Below are positions 1-7,313 of a DNA stretch of 38,729 nt, in pieces. The notes beneath the pieces are model-generated. The model worked only from the letters and a program-made list of their open reading frames with translations. It did not search any database and was not told the DNA's origin. Position numbers and translations under genes: made by a program. The stretch comes from Sedimentisphaerales bacterium (lineage in GTDB: Bacteria; Planctomycetota; Phycisphaerae; Sedimentisphaerales; Anaerobacaceae): NCBI GenBank assembly GCA_016930645.1, contig JAFGGH010000007.1, positions 1 through 38,729 on the forward strand, written 5' to 3'. Each line of letters opens with the position of its first letter. The stretch's first letter is position 1.

Positions 1-63
1 GAACGCCTGAGAGAACTGGGCATAAATGTCAACAAATTGAAGAGTTGTGTGCCGTATGAATAA
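1..63 (+). CDS. C-terminal tail of a gene cut by the window edge
   Basis: Frame 1 is open from the first base and ends at a TAA (61-63). It encodes about 20 residues ending NKLKSCVPYE. The composition looks like an ordinary protein C-terminus and the repeat-rich spacer begins right after it, which supports a real gene end. The family cannot be named from 20 residues. It could also be a chance open stretch. Confidence 0.4.
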   Translation, partial: ERLRELGINVNKLKSCVPYE

Positions 64-96
64 AAATATATCGCGCTGTCGTATTAAACAACAACG

Positions 97-170
97 TAAA
101 ACGGTTGCGGTTGCGAGACTCGTTACGTGAAACAACCACCGTTAGACGATACGAGCAGCGCAAACGAAAA
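97..170. repeat. Degenerate GGTTGCG/CGCAAACG repeat array, left copy
   Basis: The 16-mer AACGGTTGCGGTTGCG (100-115) recurs in the same orientation at 38683-38698. The 20-mer CGATACGAGCAGCGCAAACG (147-166) recurs reverse-complemented with one mismatch at 38691-38710. Looser relatives are visible near 2163-2240 and 29611-29645. The array is not coding and its function is unknown. Confidence 0.6.
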
Positions 171-489
171 CGCTTTGATACATAGTATACTATCGAGGAT
201 ACCCCTATGCCCATAAAAATAGGCGAGGTGGTGGTTGCCGGCTGGGGGGGAAACCGGTGTGCCACACTGCCTCGCCGAGGTTCACAAGCTACAAATAAAG
301 TAGCGTATCTAACCACAAAATTTACATAATAACTTAAACCTACTCCAAAAAGCTGTCAAATAAAAAAATAATTTTTGAGCGGAAAAAATCCCCAATTCTA
401 AAAACCATTGTTAATATACCATTTTTAGACAATCAAATCAAGAAGAAAATCCTCCTCAAATAGCTGTTTTTGCAAATCTTAACGTCCGT

Positions 490-535
490 AACGCGGGCAT
501 CCTGCCCGTGTTACCACGGCCAAGATGGCCGTGGT
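490..535. repeat. Tandem double-hairpin palindromic element, copy 1
   Basis: Two adjacent short stems, each with a 3-nt loop. Stem one is 490-499 with 503-512 (core CGGGCA/TGCCCG, one G-T pair). Stem two is a perfect 10-bp stem, ACCACGGCCA (513-522) with TGGCCGTGGT (526-535), loop AGA. The same two-stem, 3-nt-loop design recurs at 3391-3442 and 21509-21560. Confidence 0.75.
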
Positions 536-558
536 ACGATTAATCTGGCCTGTTTGCT

Positions 559-587
559 TTGCAAATTTATCGGCTAATTGGTATCAT
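559..587 (+). promoter_or_regulatory. Possible sigma70-type promoter of tRNA-Thr
   Basis: TTGCAA (559-564), a 17-nt spacer and TATCAT (582-587) lie about 30 nt ahead of the tRNA 5' end. The -10 box matches 5/6 and the -35 box 4/6, so it is plausible but not strong. Confidence 0.35.
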
Positions 588-616
588 ATACAGCAATATT
601 ATTGATAAGACTCGTT

Positions 617-688
617 GCCGATGTGGCTCAACGGTAGAGCACAGCTTTCGTAAAGCTGGGGTTGTGGGTTCGATTCCCACCATCGGCT
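617..688 (+). tRNA. tRNA-Thr (anticodon CGT)
   Basis: A full 72-nt cloverleaf can be folded by eye. The acceptor stem GCCGATG (617-623) pairs with CATCGGC (681-687), with discriminator T688. The D stem GCTC/GAGC is 626-629 with 637-640. The anticodon stem CAGCT/AGCTG encloses the loop TTCGTAA, giving anticodon CGT (649-651), which reads the threonine codon ACG. The T stem GTGGG/CCCAC carries the TTCGATT loop. CCA is not encoded. A lipoprotein gene follows 25 nt downstream. Confidence 0.95.
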
Positions 689-713
689 GTACCGAATAAA
701 GAAAGGGAGCTAA

Positions 714-2021
714 ATGCAATTACCAAAGCAAATTACATTTTCTCTTGTTATTTCGTTTGTATTGTTGTTTGTCTTCGGCTGCGAAGAATATGAATATCTG
801 ATTGAAATGACACCCGTAGAAAACGGCCTTCAGCGAAAAATAAACTGTATGGGCGATTTTCAGCCGGAACAGCTTAAAAGAATATCAGAGCTTTATAACA
901 ATAAAAAAATTGCCGGCAATCATTTCATCGGAGTATTTGAAGGCAAATTACCTGACGATGTGGGAGGCGCCGGATTTTACTCTCGTATATCAACGGAAAT
1001 GGGCACGGCCCACACGTATTCGGAACGCTTTGGCGGCAAAGATGACCTGAAAAAAACTATAGGTGAAATTAGTGACAGTGTTAATAAAATTGTTAATTTC
1101 TTCTGCGGCTGGCTCGACTACGAATTCGGCCACGACCCTGACCTCAATAAATTGCGGGATTTTTGCCAAAATCGACTCAGGTACGATGCTGAGAATTTCG
1201 CCCTGAACTTATGGCTTTGCAAATGGCAGGCAGAGATAGTTGAAAATGAATCATCTGATTTCACCATGCAGTTGATACATCATCTTATCGAACATGATTA
1301 CATCGAATTGAGTGATATTTATAACTTTAATGATTCGAACAATAATGAACAGTCCAAAAAATTAATCTGCAAAATCCTCGCTAAGAAATCCGGTTTAACA
1401 GAAGAAATTGTTCATAAAAAATTTAATAGATTTTTTGATGAGAAAATTTTCGAAAAATCTTTAAACAGCTACTATAAAACAACTTCGATATATAAACAAC
1501 TGTGGGAAAAGAAAAAACTTGAAGAATCTGACCCTAATACAGAGCCGCCGGATTTTGATGATTTCATAGAAGATGAAATTAAAATCCATTTTAATATCTG
1601 GTCTCCTGTTCATAAAATTCAGGTCGTTATAAAATGCACGGAAGAACCTTTCGAGACCAACGGCGACTGGGACGCGAATGACTTAAAACTCACCTGGTCT
1701 GGAACCGTAAATGATAATATTATTATTCCGTTACATGTTTATTGTTTCTGGAGCAATCCCGACAAAGCCTTTCAGCAGGAACACTTCGGCAAGATTATTC
1801 TTTCAAATCAGGCCCTTACAGAATATTGCGCCTGGCAGGCAAACCTCGATGAAGGAAAAGCTAAGCAGTGGTCACAATTCCTTAAAACCCTAAAACCGGA
1901 TGATTCCCTTAAAAGCAATATCGAGAAGTTTTACTTCTCTGACGAGAAACCCACCAAAGCCGGCCGGCAACCAAAAGATTCCGCTAAAAAAGTACGTGAG
2001 CTGCTCCTCGGCGGTCTATAA
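714..2021 (+). CDS. Putative lipoprotein of unknown function
   Basis: A 435-residue protein that I do not recognise. Residues 1-23 form a lipoprotein signal peptide: two lysines/glutamines, a hydrophobic run and the lipobox FVFGC with C23 as the lipidated cysteine, followed by acidic residues (EEYEYL). The rest is soluble and charged, with no transmembrane segment or recognisable catalytic motif. A GGGAG ribosome site lies 5 nt before the ATG. The gene starts 25 nt after the tRNA with no terminator between, so the two may share a transcript. It is probably anchored in the cell envelope facing the periplasm; that location is inferred from the lipobox only. Confidence 0.8.
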   Translation: MQLPKQITFSLVISFVLLFVFGCEEYEYLIEMTPVENGLQRKINCMGDFQPEQLKRISELYNNKKIAGNHFIGVFEGKLPDDVGGAGFYSRISTEMGTAHTYSERFGGKDDLKKTIGEISDSVNKIVNFFCGWLDYEFGHDPDLNKLRDFCQNRLRYDAENFALNLWLCKWQAEIVENESSDFTMQLIHHLIEHDYIELSDIYNFNDSNNNEQSKKLICKILAKKSGLTEEIVHKKFNRFFDEKIFEKSLNSYYKTTSIYKQLWEKKKLEESDPNTEPPDFDDFIEDEIKIHFNIWSPVHKIQVVIKCTEEPFETNGDWDANDLKLTWSGTVNDNIIIPLHVYCFWSNPDKAFQQEHFGKIILSNQALTEYCAWQANLDEGKAKQWSQFLKTLKPDDSLKSNIEKFYFSDEKPTKAGRQPKDSAKKVRELLLGGL

Positions 2022-2197
2022 TAACAGCCTCGTAAAAAAATCACACTTGAGCCGCCTGATAATTCCCGAATTTACTTTTCTTGATTATTCCCCCTTTTTT
2101 TGCCATAATTAATGAGTTGGAGAATCTTGCACAGCCGGGTCATCGAATATCTTTAGGTTGCGTATGAAATAACGTTTCACGTTTAACGCAAACGATA

Positions 2198-2213
2198 TCC
2201 CGACTTATCGGGA
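2198..2213. repeat. TCCCGA palindrome, spacer copy
   Basis: TCCCGACTTATCGGGA is an inverted repeat with 6-7 bp arms. The same core recurs at 4018-4033 (inside nif3) and 11995-12010, with looser relatives at 5056-5093 and 8871-8889. It lies in the spacer between the lipoprotein and the aminotransferase. Confidence 0.6.
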
Positions 2214-2250
2214 CGAAACCGCAACCGATTTTACGATTTTTTTCTGTGAA

Positions 2251-2292
2251 CTCTGTGGCCTCTGTGGCTATAATAATATAAAACTCTGTGGC
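2251..2292. repeat. CTCTGTGGC degenerate repeat
   Basis: CTCTGTGGC or TCTGTGGC occurs three times (2251-2259, 2261-2268, 2284-2292). The same word appears near 7241-7274 on the other strand and at 9526-9581. The last copy contains an in-frame GTG (2288), so that codon is a poor candidate for the start of the downstream aminotransferase. Confidence 0.6.
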
Positions 2293-2302
2293 CGATGAAA
2301 AT

Positions 2303-3172
2303 ATGCTAAAAGTTTTCTTAAACGACAAACTGGTAGATGGCGATAAAGCCGTCGTCTCGGCAAGTGACGCGGGCTTACTCTACGGTATGGGCCTGTTCGA
2401 GACTATGCGGGCCTGTAATGGTGTCGTCTTTGAGCTGGACGAGCATCTTGACAGGTTATTCACTTCCGCCAAAGAGCTTTCAATCAATAATACCTATAAA
2501 AAGAAATTCATCAAAGAGGCAATCAAAGAACTACTAAAAGCCAACAACCTCAAAGAAGCGCGGCTACGGCTGACCATTACCAATGGTTCTGTTTCATCGG
2601 AACAGGGCCAGCCGCAAACAACTCTCGTAATAACCGCGACCGAATTCGCCCCATATCCTGATGGGTATTATCAAAATGGTGTTATGGTCGTGCTTTGCCC
2701 CTTCAGGCAGAACACCGCAGACCCTGTTTACGGCCATAAGACTACGAGCTATATGTCGCGGATGCTGGGCCTGAAATTCGCCCATCAGAAAAAAGCCGCC
2801 GAAGCCCTGTGGTTTACCCATGATAACCGTCTTGCCGAAGGCTGTATAAGCAATATATTTCTTGTAAAGGACTCGGTTGTTTATACTCCTCAGTTAAGCA
2901 CACCTGTCTTAGCAGGTATCGCCCGCAAGACGGTTCTCAAGCTCACAAAGGAATATTCCATAAGGGCAGAAGAAAAGAACCTCGACATAAACGAACTTCT
3001 CGATGCCGATGAGGTCTTTCTGACTAACATCGTGATGCAGGTTCTGCCTGTAACAAAAATTGAAAAACAGGAAATAGCAGGCGGCAAAGTCGGGCCTGTC
3101 ACAATGGAACTGCAAAAATGTTTCAGTAGCTACATTAAGAAATATTGCGGCATAGAAAATGAAAATAAATGA
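2303..3172 (+). CDS. Class IV PLP-dependent aminotransferase (BCAT / D-amino acid AT / ADC lyase family)
   Basis: A fold-type IV pyridoxal-phosphate enzyme of 289 residues, close to the usual family length. The N-terminal hallmark ASDAGLLYGMGLFETMR and the arginine of HLDRL are present. The PLP lysine is probably that of GHKTTSYMSR in mid-protein, and a conserved EGCISNIFLV follows as in EG.xxNIF family motifs. The family includes branched-chain aminotransferase, D-amino acid aminotransferase and 4-amino-4-deoxychorismate lyase, and substrate cannot be assigned from sequence alone. I chose ATG 2303 because the upstream GTG (2288) sits in a CTCTGTGGC repeat. The end overlaps nif3 by 14 nt, indicating translational coupling. 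Confidence 0.88.
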   Translation: MLKVFLNDKLVDGDKAVVSASDAGLLYGMGLFETMRACNGVVFELDEHLDRLFTSAKELSINNTYKKKFIKEAIKELLKANNLKEARLRLTITNGSVSSEQGQPQTTLVITATEFAPYPDGYYQNGVMVVLCPFRQNTADPVYGHKTTSYMSRMLGLKFAHQKKAAEALWFTHDNRLAEGCISNIFLVKDSVVYTPQLSTPVLAGIARKTVLKLTKEYSIRAEEKNLDINELLDADEVFLTNIVMQVLPVTKIEKQEIAGGKVGPVTMELQKCFSSYIKKYCGIENENK

Positions 3173-4316
3173 CATACAAAAAACCGTTGAGCGAATGTTC
3201 CCGCCCGACCTTGCCCAAGGCTGGGACAATACCGGCCTGCTCATAGGAAACGCAAACCAGCAGGTAAAAAATATATTGCTCACAATTGATATTACTAGCG
3301 AGGTGCTCAACGAGGCAAAAAGGTTAAAAACGGATTTGATTATAAGTTATCATCCAATTATATGGGATGGTTTGAAAAAGATCGTTGCAGAGCCTGCGGT
3401 AAAACCGCAGGCTAAATATTTAGCCCCGCGTTCCACGCGGGGTATTGTTTACGAACTGATACGCTCAGGCATCAGCGTTTATTCGCTCCACACCAGCCTC
3501 GATGTGGTACAGGGCGGAGTAAATGACGGCCTGGCCGAGATGGTCGGAATAAAAGACGCCAAACCAATCGGCGACTATGTCCAAAATCCGGCGGCAGACA
3601 GTTACAAGCTGGTTGTTTTTATACCGGTCAGGGCGGTTAATAAAGTAACAAAAGCGATTTTCGATGCCGGTGCAGGCCGGCTCGGAAACTACAGCAATTG
3701 CGGTTTTCAAACCTCAGGTATAGGCAGCTTTTTACCCCGCGATGGTGCAAATCCCGCTATCGGTAAAAAAGGCAAACTCGAAACAGTCGAGGAAATGAGA
3801 TTCGAATGTATCGTCCCGGCATCCAGACTAAACGCTGTGCTGGCGGCTTTGATTAAGATGCATCCTTATGAAGAGCCTGCGTTTGACGTCTTTAAGCTTC
3901 ACAATCCGCAAACGCCGGTCGGCCTTGGCAGAATCGGTAATCTCGCAAAACCAAAACCTCTCAAAGAAATTATCGCGAATATAAAAAGGCAAACCGGCGC
4001 CAAAGTAATGGGCATAGTCCCGACTTGTCGGGAAAACCGTAAAGTCAAAAAAGCCGCTGTCTGTGCCGGCTCGTGCGGAAAAATTATAAATCTGGTCATC
4101 GCCCAGAAGTGCGATTTGTATCTCACCGGCGAGCTAAAACATCACCAGGCCCTGGCGGCCCAGGAAGCCGGCCTAACCTGTATCTGCCTTAGCCACAGCG
4201 TTTCGGAGCGTTTTATTCTGAAAAAATTGGCCAGACAGTTGCAAAAAAGCCTAAAACAGGTAAAAATTACAATCAGCAAAAAAGACAAGGACCCGTTTAC
4301 GTGGAAACAAATATGA
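3159..4316 (+). CDS. Nif3-like dinuclear metal centre protein (NIF3/YqfO family)
   Basis: A 385-residue Nif3/YqfO-type protein. The N-terminal half carries the metal-site signature IISYHPII (a Tyr-His variant of the usual His-His) and HTSLD. The central PII-like insert of long family members covers roughly residues 140-250 (VVFIPV..., HPYEEPAFDV). The C-terminal half has the second metal motif LSHSVSERF. The family binds two metal ions; its physiological reaction is unsettled. Two palindromic repeats lie in frame in the coding sequence: residues about 78-95 (EPAVKPQAKYLAPRSTRG) come from a double hairpin at 3391-3442, and PTCREN from a palindrome at 4018-4033. Both fall where other members appear to have shorter loops. 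The gene overlaps its neighbours at both ends (aminotransferase by 14 nt, scpB by 4 nt), so the three form a tight operon. Confidence 0.9.
   Translation: MKINDIQKTVERMFPPDLAQGWDNTGLLIGNANQQVKNILLTIDITSEVLNEAKRLKTDLIISYHPIIWDGLKKIVAEPAVKPQAKYLAPRSTRGIVYELIRSGISVYSLHTSLDVVQGGVNDGLAEMVGIKDAKPIGDYVQNPAADSYKLVVFIPVRAVNKVTKAIFDAGAGRLGNYSNCGFQTSGIGSFLPRDGANPAIGKKGKLETVEEMRFECIVPASRLNAVLAALIKMHPYEEPAFDVFKLHNPQTPVGLGRIGNLAKPKPLKEIIANIKRQTGAKVMGIVPTCRENRKVKKAAVCAGSCGKIINLVIAQKCDLYLTGELKHHQALAAQEAGLTCICLSHSVSERFILKKLARQLQKSLKQVKITISKKDKDPFTWKQI
3391..3442. repeat. Tandem double-hairpin element inserted in frame in nif3, copy 2
   Basis: A perfect 10-bp stem AGCCTGCGGT (3391-3400) with ACCGCAGGCT (3404-3413), loop AAA. 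Ten nt later an 8-bp stem CCCCGCGT (3424-3431) pairs with ACGCGGGG (3435-3442), loop TCC. The reading frame of nif3 continues through it. Its design matches the elements at 490-535 and 21509-21560. Confidence 0.8.
4018..4033. repeat. TCCCGAC palindrome inside nif3
   Basis: TCCCGAC (4018-4024), loop TT, GTCGGGA (4027-4033) is a perfect 7-bp inverted repeat. The 16-mer differs from the spacer copy at 2198-2213 by one base. It encodes PTCRE just before the VKKAAVCAGS strand of nif3. Confidence 0.7.
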
Positions 4317-5002
4317 CAGAAGAACAGCAGGAAAACATCGAAGCGACACTTGAGGATAACGAGCAGGGTGCCGAGCCAATCGAAGAACAGCCAGCCGATG
4401 ATGTATCCGAAGAAGCAATAGAACAGGAACCTGAGCAGGCAGACAAGCAGCCGGCTTTTGCCGAGCCTGATGAGCCGATAGAAACTACAATCGAATCGGT
4501 CGTAGAAGCTGTCCTCTTCGCAAGTGATGAACCGTTGTCGCCGACTCGTCTGGCCGCAATAGTCGAGACAACTACAAAAGAAATTAAAGATTCCATCAAA
4601 AATCTCAATGAAAGATACAAAGCGGGAAATCACGCGTTCAGAATCGAGCAAATCGCAGGCGGTTTTCAAATGCTGACTTTGTCTCCTTATAATACCTGGC
4701 TGCAAAAGCTTCTTCGGGCAAGAAGTGACAGCAAGCTAAGCGCGGCAGCGTTAGAGACCCTTGCCATTATCTCATACAAACAGCCGATTATCCGCGCTGA
4801 TATCGAGGCCATCCGAGGCGTGGCGGCAGGGGAGATGATTCGTTCTTTGATGTACAAAGGATTAGTCAAGATAGTCGGCAGGGCCGAGATTCTGGGCAGG
4901 CCGATGCTCTACGGCACGACAAAGAAATTTCTGGAAGTGTTCGGCCTGAACACCCTGAAAGACCTACCGAAAATCGAGGAGCTAAAAAAGCCCGAACAAT
5001 AA
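4313..5002 (+). CDS. scpB: Segregation and condensation protein B (ScpB)
   Basis: ScpB is the winged-helix subunit of the SMC-ScpA-ScpB condensin and bridges the kleisin ScpA. The protein is 229 residues: an acidic, low-complexity leader rich in E and Q over the first ~65 residues, then the ScpB core with IESVVEAVLFASDEPLSP, the wing region RYKAGNHAFRIEQIAGGFQMLT and the second winged helix LSAAALETLAIISYKQPI..IEAIRGV, ending with the conserved GRPMLYGTT.FLE.FGL. The start chosen is ATG 4313, whose ATGA overlaps the nif3 stop; an in-frame GTG at 4301 is the alternative. No scpA or smc gene lies nearby. The acidic leader is longer than in many ScpB proteins. Confidence 0.93.
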   Translation: MTEEQQENIEATLEDNEQGAEPIEEQPADDVSEEAIEQEPEQADKQPAFAEPDEPIETTIESVVEAVLFASDEPLSPTRLAAIVETTTKEIKDSIKNLNERYKAGNHAFRIEQIAGGFQMLTLSPYNTWLQKLLRARSDSKLSAAALETLAIISYKQPIIRADIEAIRGVAAGEMIRSLMYKGLVKIVGRAEILGRPMLYGTTKKFLEVFGLNTLKDLPKIEELKKPEQ

Positions 5003-5015
5003 TCCGCCCGGGCTT
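4988..5015 (+). terminator. Possible weak terminator hairpin after scpB
   Basis: AAGCCCG (4988-4994) pairs with CGGGCTT (5009-5015) over a 14-nt loop that contains the scpB stop codon. There is no T-run directly after it, so an intrinsic terminator is not certain. Confidence 0.3.
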
Positions 5016-5055
5016 GGGTGATTATTTCTCCGTCCTTGCGCCCTTTTTTAATCAG

Positions 5056-5093
5056 TATCCCGACACCAGCCATAGGCTGGTAAAAGTCGGGAT
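5056..5093. repeat. Nested palindrome between convergent genes
   Basis: The outer stem ATCCCGAC (5057-5064) pairs with GTCGGGAT (5086-5093). The inner stem ACCAGCC (5065-5071) pairs with GGCTGGT (5075-5081), loop ATA. The outer arm is the same TCCCGAC word found inside nif3. It lies between scpB and the convergent zinc-ribbon gene, where it could also act in transcription termination. Confidence 0.6.
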
Positions 5094-5132
5094 TCAATAG
5101 TTTTGCATTTTACTTTTTGAATTTTAAATTTC

Positions 5133-5660
5133 TTAAAACGCTCCCCAGGACTGTTTGCCGGGGATATAAGCGCTCGGGCAAATCCACTTGAACATATTTA
5201 CAAATCTCCGGACTCTGGCAAGCTCGGCCTGGTCCTGCTCTTCCAGGTCGGCAAGCTGTTTGCCAATCGTCTGCCGAACGTATTCTTCGGTGGCCTGCTC
5301 ACGTTCCTCTTCGCTGGCAAACAGCTCTCTAATCTGCTCCAGCTCACCGGCGTCAAGCCAGATGCCCCCGCAGCCGGGACACTCATCTATAGTTACCTGC
5401 TGCTTGAAGCTGAACGGATGTCTCATCATCACAATATCATCGCACTTCGGGCAGCTATACCTTTTATTGCCGTTAACATTAACATCGGGATTTGTTTCAA
5501 TCTCTAACAATTCATCGCCCGCCGACTCACTTGGCTCATCGAATTTCCTCAGCTCGAAATTGTCGAACCAAATCCCGCCGCAGCCGTTCTCACAAATATC
5601 CAAAGTTACGTCGGCAATCGTTCTTGCGGTCAATTCGTTATCACATGCCGGACATTTCAT
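5133..5660 (-). CDS. TFIIB-type zinc-ribbon protein (zf-TFIIB, two copies)
   Basis: A 175-residue soluble protein with two zinc-ribbon modules. The first (residues 1-40) is CPAC..CENGCGGIWFDNFEL. The second (about 70-110) is CPKC..CPGCGGIWLDAGEL. Both follow the CxxC-x(17-22)-C-x(2-3)-CGGIW(F/L)D pattern of the zf-TFIIB family. The C-terminal 60 residues are a charged, probably helical region (EEEREQATEEYVRQTIGKQL). The biochemical role of these bacterial proteins is not established, and nucleic-acid or protein binding is only a family guess. It is the last gene of a minus-strand block with the DUF3137 gene 120 nt upstream. Confidence 0.85.
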   Translation of the reverse strand: MKCPACDNELTARTIADVTLDICENGCGGIWFDNFELRKFDEPSESAGDELLEIETNPDVNVNGNKRYSCPKCDDIVMMRHPFSFKQQVTIDECPGCGGIWLDAGELEQIRELFASEEEREQATEEYVRQTIGKQLADLEEQDQAELARVRRFVNMFKWICPSAYIPGKQSWGAF

Positions 5661-5780
5661 AATCTATTCTCCTACTGGGATTATCTTTTTAGCTTAATTT
5701 GCTTTAGGGAATTATCGGCAATATCGGCAGCCGATTTAAGCAGCTTATTAGATATGTTTTTAGCTTGTTCCGAAAAAAAG

Positions 5781-6740
5781 CTACTGTTTTGTCCATATAC
5801 GCGTATTGAGGTTCAAATCTTCAACAATTCCGACGGCTAACTGTAAATCTTCGAAATATTCCTGCATCGGCTCGAAATCCAGAAGCGTCCTGAACAGTCT
5901 CGGCTCGAACAGCCTTTTCGTAAAACTCACTGCGACATTGACCTGCGAAGCTACGAACGACAGGTTCACCTTTTTACCCGTTTTGTTCTTAAAATCGACG
6001 ATTCGCTTCATCAGGCTGGTGGAAAGAATATACCTCGCCTCGACCTGGTCGGTGCTGTAAACGACAAACTCACGCTCGAATTCGGGGTCTTCAAGTTTTA
6101 CCAAGTCAGGCCGGGATATGTTCCACTCCTGAAAAGCCTGGCCGATTTTGCCTAAGAATTTCTCGGATGTGTCCGGCAGGACAAAGGTCTGGCCGGCAAA
6201 ATGCTTATTGAAATCGCCGATGAAAAACAGACCCTTGAAAATCTGTTTTACGCTTTTGTTCTTCCCGGAGCCGCTTTCGTACTTGGCGTCCACCTCGGAA
6301 AATTTCACCTGCGTATCACCGACCTTGCCATAGACCAAATCATCACCTTTATAGACATTCGGCTTGGTATGAAAAATCTTCGATGCGTTAAATTCCGACT
6401 TTTTGATTTTCCCGCTTGCGTCGTAATTCAGGTCCTCATCCACAAATTTTACCAGCCGTTCGATTACCAGCATCTTAAAGTCGCTTCTGTAGCCCCTTGT
6501 GATTAGCCACCCCAGACCTGCTGTAATTACAGCAGCGATTATTAACGGAAAGAATATAAAGGGCACAGCTTCATGAACCTGACTTGCGAATATCAAAATA
6601 AAAATTACAGCAATACTGAAAGCCCCCGCCCCGATGAAGATGATTTGATTGAGAACGGTCTGTCGCTTTTTCTCCAATACCCGCAAATCAGGCTTAAGGA
6701 CCTGATGATAAAATCTCTTTAGTTCATCGAGCGTCTTCAT
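5781..6740 (-). CDS. DUF3137 domain membrane protein
   Basis: A 319-residue protein resembling the DUF3137 family. The N-terminus is a short charged helix (LDELKRFYHQVLKPDL), followed by two adjacent transmembrane segments at about residues 30-50 (IIFIGAGAFSIAVIFILIF) and 57-80 (AVPFIFFPLIIAAVITAGLG). A large soluble domain follows, including DVLYGKVGDT-like and FKGLFFIGDFNKHFAG segments that are typical of the family. Function is unknown. Its start is 18 nt downstream of the next minus-strand gene (6759-7187), so the two are probably cotranscribed. Confidence 0.8.
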   Translation of the reverse strand: MKTLDELKRFYHQVLKPDLRVLEKKRQTVLNQIIFIGAGAFSIAVIFILIFASQVHEAVPFIFFPLIIAAVITAGLGWLITRGYRSDFKMLVIERLVKFVDEDLNYDASGKIKKSEFNASKIFHTKPNVYKGDDLVYGKVGDTQVKFSEVDAKYESGSGKNKSVKQIFKGLFFIGDFNKHFAGQTFVLPDTSEKFLGKIGQAFQEWNISRPDLVKLEDPEFEREFVVYSTDQVEARYILSTSLMKRIVDFKNKTGKKVNLSFVASQVNVAVSFTKRLFEPRLFRTLLDFEPMQEYFEDLQLAVGIVEDLNLNTRIWTKQ

Positions 6741-6758
6741 TCTTTAGTCCAAATCCAG

Positions 6759-7187
6759 TTATCTATACAATAGTGCCAAAATAAACACAAAGGCTCCTAC
6801 GGCAAAAAATGCCCCACCCATGATTCGTGCTATCCTGATGGATTTTGCTACTCCCATCATCGCCATTGTTTCCGGTGCGCAAAATGGAAAAATAACGAGC
6901 ACTAATCCCATAGATTCGAAGCTCATGATAAATAAATATCCGGACCAAACGTTATTGTAAAAGACAGATGGCATCACCACGCCAAAGATACCTATAATCA
7001 TAAGGCTAACGAACAGGATAGCATAGCGTCTAACCCTGTCGTAGAATCTGCGCAACCTGTGCTCATGCTCGGGACATACCGAATATGAAATCTTTCGCCG
7101 ATTTGAGGCTGGAAGACCCGTGCTCAGAACCGTGATTTCCTTGAGATCATCGCTTTGTTTGTTACACCACGCGCATTTGGGTATCAT
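6759..7187 (-). CDS. Small membrane protein with N-terminal zinc-binding cysteines, unrecognised
   Basis: A 142-residue protein that I cannot assign. The N-terminus has CAWC (residues 5-8) and a later CPEHEHRL motif, which together could bind a metal ion. Three hydrophobic segments follow: about residues 54-75 (YAILFVSLMIIGIFGVVMPS), 82-103 (GYLFIMSFESMGLVLVIFPF) and 120-140 (IMGGAFFAVGAFVFILALLY). It therefore looks like a three-pass membrane protein with a cytosolic Cys/His patch. It is the first gene of the group leading into DUF3137 and the zinc-ribbon protein; the shared theme of small metal-binding domains is suggestive but not evidence of a joint function. Confidence 0.65.
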   Translation of the reverse strand: MIPKCAWCNKQSDDLKEITVLSTGLPASNRRKISYSVCPEHEHRLRRFYDRVRRYAILFVSLMIIGIFGVVMPSVFYNNVWSGYLFIMSFESMGLVLVIFPFCAPETMAMMGVAKSIRIARIMGGAFFAVGAFVFILALLYR

Positions 7188-7240
7188 TGCAAGCCTTTCT
7201 AAGTTCTGCTAAACGACAGTAAAGTTAAACATTTATCTCC

Positions 7241-7274
7241 GCCACAGAGTTTTTCATTATAATAAGCCACAGAG
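7241..7274. repeat. GCCACAGAG repeat pair
   Basis: GCCACAGAG occurs at 7241-7249 and 7266-7274, with a further GGCAGAGA just after. This is the reverse complement of the CTCTGTGGC word at 2251-2292 and 9526-9581. It occupies the spacer between two minus-strand genes. Confidence 0.55.
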
Positions 7275-7313
7275 GGCAGAGATATATTTTTATTTTCCAT
7301 ATTTATATATTTC

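Larger units (their letters stand above)
64..616. other. Repeat-rich intergenic region without a gene
   Basis: No convincing coding region is seen; the minus-strand open frame at 29-316 runs through low-complexity repeats. The stretch contains an array of GGTTGCG/CGCAAACG-type units (about 97-170), an A/T-rich stretch (300-470), a tandem double hairpin (490-535) and a possible promoter for the tRNA (559-587). Confidence 0.6.

Noticed and set aside
29-316. 95-residue minus-strand open frame at the left end
   Set aside because: It runs through GGTTGCG and other repeats, has a low-complexity translation and no ribosome site.
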